This document shows positions 54,256 to 63,110 of a stretch of DNA of 64,000 bases, in pieces (position 1 is the stretch's first letter; every line of letters starts with the position of its first letter). The DNA lies in contig NZ_CP021914.1 of the NCBI RefSeq assembly GCF_002814095.1, forward strand, positions 283,722-347,721. The letters run 5' to 3'. Below the pieces are notes generated by a model. That model worked only from the letters and a program-made list of their open reading frames with translations, was not told the origin of the DNA and did not search any database. Origin of the DNA: Sagittula sp. P11 (lineage in GTDB: Bacteria; Pseudomonadota; Alphaproteobacteria; Rhodobacterales; Rhodobacteraceae). The translations under genes were made by a program, and so were the position numbers.

Positions 54256-54289
54256 TGCGGTGCATCCTCCTTTCTGCTCTTCCTCAGTT

Positions 54290-55255
54290 TCAGTCGGCGT
54301 CGTTTACAGTTGTAAACGCGCGGTATTGTTCCTTGATGATCTCGTCGATGTTGTCGTCGAGCCACTTTCCGAATGCGGCATTGACGCCGGCCTTGGAAAT
54401 CGAAACCGAAACGGCGCCACGGCCGGACTTCACGGTCACACCATCGACCGGCATCGATTCTCGCAGCTGTGCCGGTCGGGCGCCGCGGCGGGCGATCTCT
54501 TTCAGCAAGCGGTCGAGCCGTTCATCTGAGGTCGATTGGGGATCGATCTTCTTCAGGATGGCCAGCGCGGTGGATGCTGTGACCTTCTTTGCGATGAATG
54601 CATCGGCCAAAGCCGTCCACTTCGGACGCCCGGATTTCGGCGCAGCGCCGATGATGTCACCAACGTCGTCCGGCACGTTGTCGGTGACCTTCGTGAGGTG
54701 CGACAACCCGGAAGCGGTCAGGCCCAGGACCTGCCGGGTCGTCTTTGTGTCATGCCCGGCGACCTGGATCACGGCAGCAAAGCGCGCCTTTTCGTAGAAC
54801 GAAAGGTTGCGCCTGGCCGCATTCTCAAGCCCCTTTGCCAGCAATGCCGCCGCGTCGTCGAGATCCTGCACGTTGGCACGGACCTTCAGCCCAAGGTCAC
54901 GACAGGCCTGAAGGCGTCGACGACCGTAGATCACCTCGTACCGGCCGTCGACTGGCGCACGGCGGACGAGGATCGGTACCTGCTGACCCCCGTCGCGTAT
55001 GCTGTCTTTCAGGGCTTCGAAACCTTCGGCATCGTCGTCGGAGTTTACAACTGTAAACGCCTCCATGCGATCCTTCGGGCCCCAGTCGTCGATCTGGGCG
55101 GGGTCGATCTCACGAATGGCCGACAGTGACCCCTGAAGTGCCCCGAGCGCGGGTGCGCTGCTGCGGGCGGGCCGGTCTTTTGCGCCAGCCTGTGGGCTGG
55201 AGCGTGCGATGGTGCTTGCGATTCCGGACATGCTGCCGAGGGATTTCCGTGCCAT
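54290..55255 (-). CDS. repB: RepB plasmid partitioning protein (ParB family)
   Basis: A 321-residue ParB-like protein. The ParB nuclease-like core VPILVRRAPVDGRYEVIYGRRRLQACRDLG (core YEVIYGRRRL, about residues 95-125) and the central helix-turn-helix (RQVLGLTASGLSHLTKV) are complete. It binds parS and works with RepA. The ATG overlaps the RepA stop by one base. Unusually, two parS-like palindromes lie inside its own coding region, near each end. Confidence 0.95.
   Translation of the reverse strand: MARKSLGSMSGIASTIARSSPQAGAKDRPARSSAPALGALQGSLSAIREIDPAQIDDWGPKDRMEAFTVVNSDDDAEGFEALKDSIRDGGQQVPILVRRAPVDGRYEVIYGRRRLQACRDLGLKVRANVQDLDDAAALLAKGLENAARRNLSFYEKARFAAVIQVAGHDTKTTRQVLGLTASGLSHLTKVTDNVPDDVGDIIGAAPKSGRPKWTALADAFIAKKVTASTALAILKKIDPQSTSDERLDRLLKEIARRGARPAQLRESMPVDGVTVKSGRGAVSVSISKAGVNAAFGKWLDDNIDEIIKEQYRAFTTVNDAD
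54302..54317. promoter_or_regulatory. parS-like site in the 3' end of repB
   Basis: GTTTACAGTTGTAAAC matches the repABC parS pattern GTT-N4-GC-N4-AAC except at the centre. It lies 12 bases inside the repB coding end, where it encodes the AFTTVN region. It is the exact reverse complement of the site at 55043-55058. Confidence 0.7.
55043..55058. promoter_or_regulatory. parS-like site near the 5' end of repB
   Basis: GTTTACAACTGTAAAC is one central base from the perfect palindrome at 56584-56599. It encodes part of the AFTVVN segment about 70 residues into RepB. Two parS-like sites within repB itself suggest a role in RepB spreading or autoregulation. Confidence 0.7.
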
Positions 55256-56439
55256 CAGTTACGTCCCCATGCTTTCTGGATCATCGTTTCCACCTCGTGC
55301 CCCACGGCATCCATGGATTGCTTGGCGCGGTCATATGTGGCGCGAGTCATGTCGGAGCGGACGACCTCGTAAATCGACTGCTTGAGCATTGTCGCGTCGC
55401 TGATCGCCGTCGATTTCAACGCCGTCGACGACATCACCCGCTCTTGGAACAGTGCGCGCATGAAGGAGGTCAGTTGCTGAGACGGCACGTCGGTGGGTTC
55501 GTCGCGGGTTATTAGGAACCGGAAGTTGTCGTAATGAAGCTTCGCGCCGGCGTCCTCGATCACGCCCATGTAGGCTCCGACCAGTTCCATGAACTGAGCG
55601 GTAGAGGACACGTCGAGCATCGATGGAGTCAACGGAACGATCAGTGATGTCGCCGCTGCCATGCCCGAAATTGTGAGAAACCCGAGCTGTGGCGGGCTGT
55701 CCATGAGGACTATGTCGTAGTCGGCTTCCACCTGTTCCAGCGCGCTCCGAATTCGTGTGAAGAATGGCTGGTCCGGTGCCGAGTGCACCGCGGACTCCGT
55801 TTCGAATTCCGAGAGCAACAGGCGGGAAGGGGCCAGGGACAGGCCGGGGAAATAGGTTTCCTTGATGACATCCGCCAAAGGGACGGGATTGTCGTAACGG
55901 ATGGCATCGTAGATCGTGAGACCGTCGAACTCGATCTCGGGGCTTATGCCGCACATGGATGTCAGCGAACCCTGGGGGTCCAGGTCGATGGCCAGCACCT
56001 TGTAGCCGTGAAGCGCGAGGTAGTGGGCCAGGTGAATCGTGGTGGTGCTCTTCGAAGAGCCGCCCTTGAAGTTCATCAGTTGCCAGACCTGCAGCTTGTC
56101 GCCATCGCGGCGGCCCGGCAGGTAACGACCCTTCTTGCGGGACATCCCTTCGAGAATGCGGCGGGCGTCCCACAGTTCCCGGACGTTATAGTAGCGACGT
56201 CCGCCGCGGACATCGGTGGGTTCGGGCAGCGTGCCTTCGGCGTGGGCCTTGCGCATGAACTGTCCGGACACACCCAGCAGGTCCGCGGCCTCAGGGGCGG
56301 AAAAGGAGCGCAAGGATTTGGTGTTGTCGGGTGCGAACGCCGAAAGGAGATGTTCGCGTATTGCGCTGGTCAGACGCTCTGATATGTCTGTTGCCAGCTC
56401 CGACGGGCGGTCTGCGTCGAGCGGTGTCACCGGAATCAT
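55255..56439 (-). CDS. repA: RepA plasmid partitioning ATPase (ParA family)
   Basis: A 394-residue ParA ATPase with an N-terminal MerR-like/helix-turn-helix region (SAPEAADLLGVSGQFMRKAHAEG). The deviant Walker A is NFKGGSSKSTTTIHLAHYLA (core KGGSSKST), IDLDPQGSLTSM follows, and Walker B is IVLMDSPPQLGF. A GTG start at 56481 is possible, but the ATG at 56439 has a GGGG element before it. RepA with RepB segregates the plasmid and autorepresses the operon. It is the first gene of repABC. Confidence 0.95.
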   Translation of the reverse strand: MIPVTPLDADRPSELATDISERLTSAIREHLLSAFAPDNTKSLRSFSAPEAADLLGVSGQFMRKAHAEGTLPEPTDVRGGRRYYNVRELWDARRILEGMSRKKGRYLPGRRDGDKLQVWQLMNFKGGSSKSTTTIHLAHYLALHGYKVLAIDLDPQGSLTSMCGISPEIEFDGLTIYDAIRYDNPVPLADVIKETYFPGLSLAPSRLLLSEFETESAVHSAPDQPFFTRIRSALEQVEADYDIVLMDSPPQLGFLTISGMAAATSLIVPLTPSMLDVSSTAQFMELVGAYMGVIEDAGAKLHYDNFRFLITRDEPTDVPSQQLTSFMRALFQERVMSSTALKSTAISDATMLKQSIYEVVRSDMTRATYDRAKQSMDAVGHEVETMIQKAWGRN

Positions 56440-56583
56440 GTAGTTGCCCCAATTTCCAGAATGTGGCCTTTTTCGCGCCACTTGGGGATAAAAGGTTCGA
56501 TTCAGGGCTCTAAGTCAATATTTTTTTGACAAAACAGAGACTATTTCACCCGAACCTTCAATGACTTCCGGCACGTCCCTGAA

Positions 56584-56599
56584 GTTTACAGCTGTAAAC
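56584..56599. promoter_or_regulatory. parS centromere site upstream of repA
   Basis: GTTTACAGCTGTAAAC is a perfect 16-base palindrome fitting GTT-N4-GC-N4-AAC, the established parS form of repABC replicons. It lies 145 bases before the RepA start, in the operon's promoter region. RepB should bind it to mediate partition. Confidence 0.9.
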
Positions 56600-56829
56600 T
56601 TGCCGCGGTACAGGGTGCGTTCGGTCGTACTAACCGGCGAAATCACGGGACGTGCGGTCGCATCTGGGCATCATTCTGATAGCAGTTAGTTGGCTAAAGG
56701 TGCGTCTGCCCGAGACCGTTTCGCACTCAATCAATTGCACCCCGATTGGGGCGGATATCTCGACCCTTGCCGATCTCGGTCCACGAGAGGACGCGCGTGA
56801 AGCTGGATCCAGAACGGGAAGAGCCGTGG

Positions 56830-57140
56830 TTAAACTGAGCGCTGCGCCAGTTTCGCGTGTTCGCCATCGGTGGGGTAGGGGGCTTTGCTCTGGTTGGCCA
56901 CCTTTTCGGGCGTGATCCCAGCGAAGGTCTGGTCGTAGATGGTGCGGGCTTCGGCGAGCGTAAGTTTGCGCAGCCGGTCGCCCATTTCGGTCAGGCACAC
57001 CTCGGTGACCCTGCCATCGGTCGGGCACACACGGGTTGCGGACCAGTTCGTCCTTGATCATCCGCTGGATCACCTTGGTCGTCGCATAAAGTATCTGCGC
57101 CGAGAACCCGGCGATTTCGGAGACCGAAAGATACTGATCC
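56830..57140 (-). pseudogene. MarR-family regulator fragment, frameshifted
   Basis: One frame (57140 to about 57035) reads YLSVSEIAGFSAQILYATTKVIQRMIKDELVR, the recognition-helix part of a MarR protein (core TTKVIQRMIKDELV). A second frame continues from about 57030 with VCPTDGRVTEVCLTEMGDRL and KLTLAEARTIYDQTFAG, the winged part and C-terminal helix. The two do not join without a frame change, and the N-terminal dimer helix is missing. It is a dead remnant next to repABC. Confidence 0.7.
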
Positions 57141-57412
57141 TTTTAAACGCTCGTCATGGCACGCAAGCGCGGGATATCTATGCCCATGCGCCGGATGCGG
57201 CGCTCCAGATTATCCGCGAAAGCGGAATTGACCTGGCTGACCCAGCAAAAAAAAGGCCAATCGGTTTTCAGGTGCTTCGGGTCGTCGATCGTCAAGAGCA
57301 AGGGTCCGGTTCAAAGGTGCCGCAGGAAGGATAGTGTCAGCGCGACTGATGGAACGTGAATATGCCCCGTTTGCCGTCAGTCGCAGCGCAATTTCGATGG
57401 AGCTTCTCCGGT
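57141..57412 (+). other. Unidentified gene remnant
   Basis: Following the MarR piece, a plus-strand frame reads NARHGTQARDIYAHAPDAAL and then QIIRESGIDLADPAKKRPIGF before a stop at 57334. It looks like real coding sequence cut off at its 5' side, but I do not recognise the family. There is no start codon or ribosome-binding site in keeping with a complete gene. Confidence 0.35.
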
Positions 57413-57990
57413 CTAGCCGCGCCATGCCTGCCGGAACGCAGTCGGATCGGTGTATCCCAGAAGCTGAGCGACCAGTCCGACCTGAGGGCCGGGCTGCGCG
57501 AGGAGCCGGGTGGCACGGGCATGGCGCACCTGGTCGAGAAGGGCGCGCAGGCTTGTGCCTTCGGCGGCCAGCCGCCTTTGCAGGGTGCGCGGCCCGAGAT
57601 GCAGCGCCGCAGCCACCCGGTCGAGCGTGATGGCGGAGATGCCCAGGTTGGCGTCGATCACTGCGCGGGCTGCGGATGTCGTGTCGAGGGCCGGGGTCGC
57701 TTCGCCGATGAGGTCGCGCACTTGGCGCTCGCGTGTCGCAAGCAGCCCTTGCTCCTCATGGCGGAAACGCGATGGGCGTCCGGACGGGCGATGATCAGGC
57801 GATTGATCGGTTTTAGATAGCGAACCAGCGCGCGGAACATCCGTTCGAGCGGTTGCGGATCCTCGGGGGCAGGGTGTTCTAGGTGGACTTCAAGAGGAGC
57901 AAACCTAGAGGAGAAGTTGTCCCTGATCATTTGCGTGAGCGACGAGAGGAAAAACTCCGCATCCTGACGGCGAGGCCAAGTGTTTCCGTT
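57413..57990 (-). pseudogene. AraC-family regulator pseudogene
   Basis: The upstream half (about 57990-57790) reads FFLSSLTQMIRDNFSSRFAP and FRALVRYLKPINRLII in one frame. The downstream half reads FRHEEQGLLATRERQVRDLIGEA in another, then ITLDRVAAALHLGPRTLQRRL and VAQLLGYTDPTAFRQAW, a clear AraC helix-turn-helix. The frame changes near 57775. The protein also ends early (57413), and its 5' end abuts an IS5-type fragment. The gene is inactive. Confidence 0.75.
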
Positions 57991-58239
57991 GGCAATCCGG
58001 TCGGCGAACCTGGCCAGCGTCTGTCCAAAGATGTCTTTATCGCTCCAGCGCGTCCAAACATCGTAGAGAGACTTGTGCAGACCATACTCCTTCGGTGCAC
58101 CCCTTCGGCGCAACCCATTGATATTTATTAAGATAATTCCGTTCAGGATACGCCGGTCGTCGGCACGCGGCTTGCCGTGGGACTTCGGGACGTATGCTTC
58201 CAAACGCGCCGTCTGCGCATCCCTGAGCAAGAAAGACAT
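57990..58239 (-). mobile_element. IS5-family transposase N-terminal fragment
   Basis: From the ATG at 58239 the sequence reads AQTARLEAYVPKSHGKPRAD, DDRRILNGIILI, then GAPKEYGLHKSLYDVWTRWSDKDIFGQ (core KEYGLHKSLYDVWTRW), the N-terminus of IS5/IS427-type transposases. It breaks off at about 57990 inside AraC sequence. The catalytic domain is absent. Bases 58280-58320 may hold the outer end of the element. Confidence 0.75.
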
Positions 58240-58337
58240 CAGACATGTCACGGCTCAGTTTTCCGCGCGATGAATCAAGCCCTTCCGCTGAAATCAATGG
58301 GTCCTGAGCCTGACAACCGAAGTTGCAGACCCCAGTC

Positions 58338-59176
58338 TCACTGACCCCCATTGCAGCTGTACTGACCGCGGAAGCCGGCCGTGTAGTCCTCGCCCGCCGT
58401 CACGATCATGTCCGAGAGATCGTCACCCTTGCGAATTTCCGCGTTCAGCGGGTCCGCGGCAAAACGGGCAGTGGCTGTGTCGTCGGACTGCAGGTCGAGC
58501 TGCACAAGATCGCCGCTGATCTTCATCACGGCCGCATCGGCACCAACCGCCAGAACGGCAGGGCTGGAGGCCGTGTAGGTGAACCGGCAGCTTTCGCCTT
58601 CGGGCAGAACCTTGGCGATATCGTCTCCGGTCAGGAATTCCGGATCGACCTTGGCGACGACCTCGGTGGACAGGGCCTGCTGCGCGTCGACCACCTCCGG
58701 AGCGGCAACAGGCTCTTTCGGGGCGGCCTCGCCATTGGCGGAAATGTCGGAGATCAGGTAGCGCATTTCGGCGATTTCCTTGTCCTGCGCGTAGACGATG
58801 TCCTCGGCCAGCGTCTGCACCGCGGATCGGTCAGCTCGGCCCGCGACGAGGTCATGATGGCGATCGAGTGGTGCGGGATCATCGCACGCATGAAGGACCG
58901 GTCCTGCACCGTGACCTGGCTGCGTACGAGCCAGAGGCTGAGAACGAAGGCAATGATCGAACCGGTGAAGATCGCGATATTGGCCAGTCTGTTGGTGTAC
59001 ATGCCCAGCATGAAGGACAGCATGACAAAGGCCATCACCGCCCCCATCAGAACGGCCATGTAGGCCCGCGTTTCGGAAAAGAAGACATGCCCCATCAGGT
59101 AGGTGTTCAGGTACATCAGAACGAACATCACGACAGTCGATGTGCCGATCATCAGAAAGAAACGTGTGTAGTGCAT
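58338..59176 (-). pseudogene. DUF305-family membrane protein, one-base frame break
   Basis: Read with a frame change at about 58821, the gene gives a protein of about 279 residues. It has three to four transmembrane segments at the N-terminus (MHYTRFFLMIGTSTVVMFVL onward), then the DUF305 motif FMRAMIPHHSIAIMTSSRAEL, then IAEMRYLISDI and a periplasmic C-terminal domain ending GQYSCNGGQ. DUF305 proteins often accompany copper or other metal handling. The break is a missing G (CGGTG where CGGGTG would keep the frame), so a sequence error is as likely as a real mutation. Confidence 0.8.
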
Positions 59177-59375
59177 GGGTGGCGCTCCGTCTGAGAAAGG
59201 TTCATCGGGAAAACGAACATCGGGTGTGGAAAGGTTCCGACGCGCGGCCCGATTTGGCCAGAAATCGTGTTTTTCCGGGAACAAACGGCGCTTTGCGCGC
59301 AGCCCTCACGCAGGTGTGACTCCCCTTCCGGCCCGGGCGGCAGGTGTTGTGGTTTGGCACAGGAAAGGAGCGCCC

Positions 59376-59957
59376 ATGACTCAATTGACTCGCCGAACTC
59401 TGCTCGTCGCCGGAGCGGCCGCCTTGGTTGCGCCCCGACTGGCGCTGGCGCATCCGGTCAAGCTGCCGGAACGGTTCAACCCGACCGCCGTCCACACCGG
59501 GCGCATGGACTGGTTGCCCGGCGAGGTCCACGTCGTACCGGACGAGTTCTACCTGTACTTGATGGGGGAGGGCGGTGCGGCGATCCGCTACGGCGTAGGG
59601 GTCGGACGCAAGGGCTTGTACGAGGCCGGTGTGTTCACCGTGGCTCGCAAGGCGAAATGGCCGTGGTGGCGGCCGACCCAGTCGATGATCCGCCGCGATC
59701 CGGGCAAATACGCGCAGTACAAGGACGGCATGAAGGGCGGGCCGAACAACCCCCTCGGTGCCCGTGCGCTCTATCTCTACGACGACGCGGGGCGCGACAC
59801 CTACCTGCGCATCCACGGCACCAACGCGCCCTCGACCATTGGCAGCGCCGTGTCGAACGGCTGCGCGCGGCTGACCAACGAACACGTCAAGGACCTGTAC
59901 GAGCGGGTCGAGATCGGCGCCCCGCGTGTGCTGCACCCCAAGGTGACGACTGCGTGA
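59376..59957 (+). CDS. L,D-transpeptidase (YkuD family)
   Basis: A 193-residue protein starts at 59376 after AAAGGAG and has a twin-arginine-like or Sec leader (TRRTLLVAGAAALVAPRLALA). The YkuD catalytic motif is present: His147 in RIHGTNAP and Cys163 in SNGCARL. It would make 3-3 peptidoglycan crosslinks or attach proteins in the periplasm. It is intact, unlike its neighbours on both sides. Longer in-frame starts upstream to 59175 are not supported. Confidence 0.92.
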   Translation: MTQLTRRTLLVAGAAALVAPRLALAHPVKLPERFNPTAVHTGRMDWLPGEVHVVPDEFYLYLMGEGGAAIRYGVGVGRKGLYEAGVFTVARKAKWPWWRPTQSMIRRDPGKYAQYKDGMKGGPNNPLGARALYLYDDAGRDTYLRIHGTNAPSTIGSAVSNGCARLTNEHVKDLYERVEIGAPRVLHPKVTTA

Positions 59958-60467
59958 TCCGGCCCCGTACAGGATGAACCCCGTCGCCCCTGCCGGATTG
60001 CCCGGCCGAGGCGACCGGGGGGCGCTGCAAATCGCCTGAAGACATGTGCGGCCCTTGGTGAACGCCAGCCCGGCAACACCGGCGCTGTCGGAGCCGCGCA
60101 GCACCATCCTTGCCCACAAGCGGTCCAGACTTCCGTCGCCGGGCACCCGCATGCAGATGCGGACCTTCCACACTCAGGCGTCCGGACCAGAGTCCCGCCT
60201 GCGGCAAGTAAATGCGCTTTTACAATACGTGGAACGAGGCAGCCGCGCTGGCGCTTGTTTCAGGACAAAACAAGCCAGCAAACGGACGGCCCAAAGCGAC
60301 TGGACCCTTTCGAACCCCCGCCATGACCCGCCGCGTCGCAGCGACGTGAAATATATTTCTTACCTCAGGATTTTATTGACAGGCAGGGGCCTCCTCCGCA
60401 TCTTCGGGCCGGTGAAACGCCGGTGCTGACTGAGGAGTTTTCGGTCCCGGCCCAGGGAGGACATCCG
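59958..60467. other. Spacer with a palindrome before the ribose-type ABC genes
   Basis: No gene is supported in these 510 bases. GCTGGCGCTTGTTT (60247-60260) and AAACAAGCCAGC (about 60268-60279) form an imperfect inverted repeat with a 7-base centre and two unpaired bases. The region should contain the promoter of the downstream importer, so the palindrome could be its operator. Confidence 0.4.
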
Positions 60468-61510
60468 ATGAAGACCAGATATTTCGCGGCGGCAGCCGCC
60501 TCTATTGTCATGGCCAGCGCGACTGTAACGCTTGCGCAAGATGCCGATACGCCTTGGGAAACCAGCCCGTTCCGCTGCGAGCCGGGCGAGACCTACGTGA
60601 TGAACGTGATGGTTTCGGGCGTGGAATACTGGTTCCCGGTCTACGAGATGTTCAAGCAGGCCGCGCATCAGTTCGGATGCGAGGCGGATTACACCGGCAC
60701 GCCGGAGTATGACGTCAACAAGCAGATCGCCACCTTCGAGCAGGCGCTGGCGAAACAGCCCGCCGGAATCCTGCTGCACCCGATGAACCCCGATCCCTTT
60801 GTCGAGCCGATCAACCGCGCATCGAGCAGGGCACCGCCGTCGTGACCTTTGCCGCCGACAGCCCGAACTCCAATCGGGTGTCCTATGTGACCTCCGACAA
60901 CGCCCGCGAAGGCCGCGTGGCCGCGCAGCAGATCGCCGAGGACATGGGTGGCAAGGGCCAGTACGCCGTGCTGGAGAACCCCGGCCAGGACAACCACGAC
61001 CGCCGCGTCGCCGCCTTCATCGAAGAGATGGAGACCAACTGGCCGGATATGGAGCTGGTCGGCCGGGCGTCCACCGGGCAGGACCCGAACAAGGCTTATC
61101 AGGCGGTGCTGAGCCTCGCGCAGGCCAATCCCGATCTGGGTGCGGTCTTCATGCCGGAGGCTTCCTCGGCGATGGGCGCTGCGCAGGCGGCCAAGGAAGC
61201 GGGCGGCAGCATCCGCGTGATGTCGGTCGACGTGAACGCGTCGGTGCTCGACATGATCAAGGCGGGCGAGATGTTCGGTGCGATCAACCCCAACCAGGGC
61301 ACGCAGGGCTATTACGGCTTCCTGCTCCTGTGGCTGGCCAAACACCCGGAGCTGATCGATCCGATGAACGACCACGCCGAGGCCGGGTTCAACCCGATGG
61401 GTATCCCGGTGCTCGACAACGGTTACTCTGTCGTGACGCAGGACAACGCCGAAAGCTTCTATTGGGACAAGTACCTCAAGAAGCGCGGCACCCGCGGCAT
61501 CGAGGGGTAA
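60468..61510 (+). pseudogene. Ribose/xylose-type periplasmic sugar-binding protein, one-base frame break
   Basis: From the ATG at 60468 (AGGGAGG upstream) a signal peptide (FAAAAASIVMASATVTLAQ) leads into a family 4 periplasmic binding protein (QPAGILLHPMNPDPFVEPINRA). At about 60820 the frame breaks. It resumes one frame over as IEQGTAVVTFAADSPNSNR and runs to 61510 through LENPGQDNHDRRVAAF and MSVDVNASVLDMIKAGEMFG. Adding one base (GCGCATC to GCGCNATC) restores a 347-residue protein. Ligand is probably a monosaccharide or autoinducer-like sugar. Confidence 0.85.
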
Positions 61511-61621
61511 GCCTCCTCGGTCCAGTCCGCGTCCTCCCCCTTTGACGGCGCGGCTCCTCCCGGCGGATCGGTTTCCACCGATCCGCCGAACACACCATCC
61601 CCGCCAATCCCGGAGGCTGCC

Positions 61622-63110
61622 ATGCCGCCCCTTCTTCAACTGAGCAACATCGCGAAGAGCTTCGGTGCGGTGAAGGCGCTGCGCGATGTCTCCTTCGAGC
61701 TGCGCGCCGGAGAGATCCACGCCCGCTGGCGAGAACGGCGCGGGCAAGTCCACCACGATGAAGATCGTCGACGGGATACAGCAGCCGGACGCGGGCGAGA
61801 TCCGTGTCGACGGCAAGCTGCGCCGCATCCGCTCACCGCTGGAGGCGCAGGCGCTCGGCATCGGCTTCGTGCACCAGGAAATCGCGCTCTGCCCGACGTG
61901 AGCGTGGCCGAGAACATCTTCATGAGCGCCACCGCCACGCGGCGGTCTGATGAACTTCGCCGCGCTGGAGCGCAAGGCAAAGACCGTTCTGGAGGAACTC
62001 TGCGACGTCGATCCCGCCGCGAAGGTGGGCGATCTGAGCATCTCGAACCAGCAGCTTGTCGAGATCGCCAAGGCGCTGACGCTGGATGCACGCATCCTGA
62101 TCCTCGACGAGCCGACCTCCGCGCTGACCGAGGCGGAGACAGAGAAGCTGTTCCGCATCGTGCACCGACTGCGAGAGCGGGGCTTGGGCATCATCCACAT
62201 CTCGCACCGCATGGCTGAGATCTTCGATCACTGCGACCGTGTCACGGTGTTCCGCGACGGTGAATACGTCACCTGCCTGAACATCCCGAGACGACCCGCA
62301 GAGGTCGTGAACAACATGGTCGGGCGCGAGATTTCCCACCTTTACCCCGCCAAGGCGACGCAGCCCGCGGGCCGGCCGCTGCTCGAGGTCGAGGGCGTGA
62401 CCTGCGGCGTGTTGAACAACGTTTCTCTGAGCCTGCGCGAGGGCGAGATCCTGGGCATTGGCGGGCTGATCGGCGCGGGCCGGTCCGAACTGGCCAAGGC
62501 GATATGCGGGCTGCGCCGCAGCTCCAAGACCGTCCGTCTGATGGGCGAGCCGGTGGAGATTCCTGATTTCTCCGCCGCGCTGGAGCGCGGTCTGGTCTAC
62601 GTTTCCGAGGATCGCAAGGGCGAGGGGCTGTTCCTCGACCTGCCGATCTCGATGAACGTCTCGTCGCTGCGCCTGAGCCAGGTGACGAAGGCGGGCCTTG
62701 TTGACCGCGCCGCGGAAACCGCACAGGCCGAGACGCTGGGTCGCCGCCTGCGGCTCAAGGCCGGCAAGCCCGAGGACCCGCCGAGCACCCTGTCAGGTGG
62801 CAACCAGCAGAAGGTCGCGCTGGCGCGGATGCTGTCGGTGAACCCGAAAGTGGTTTTCCTGGACGAGCCGACGCGCGGCGTCGACGTCGGCGCCAAATCC
62901 GAGATCCACGCCATCCTGCGCGAGCTTTGCGAGCAGGGCGTCGGCGTCGTGGTGATCTCGTCCGAACTGCCCGAGCTGATCGGGCTCAGCGACCGCATTG
63001 TCGTCCTGCACGAGGGCGAGATCACAGGTGAACTGGGCCCCGACGAGATGACCGAAGAGGCTATCATCCACCTTGCCTCGGGCCTGCACATTCAAGGAGA
63101 CGCAGCATGA
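61622..63110 (+). pseudogene. RbsA-type sugar ABC ATPase (two domains), three frame breaks
   Basis: The gene encodes a duplicated sugar ATPase. Domain 1 starts [22 protein letters not shown]. The frame breaks at about 61724 just before Walker A (GENGAGKST, readable in another frame), again at about 61893 after HQEIALCP, and at about 61940 before LMNFAALERKAK. After that it is open to 63110, with SISNQQLVEIAKAL, ILDEPTSALTEAE, EGEILGIGGLIGAGRSELA and domain 2 LSGGNQQKVALARML, FLDEPTRGVDVG. Restoring 2+1+1 bases gives a protein of normal length, about 496 residues. Confidence 0.85.
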
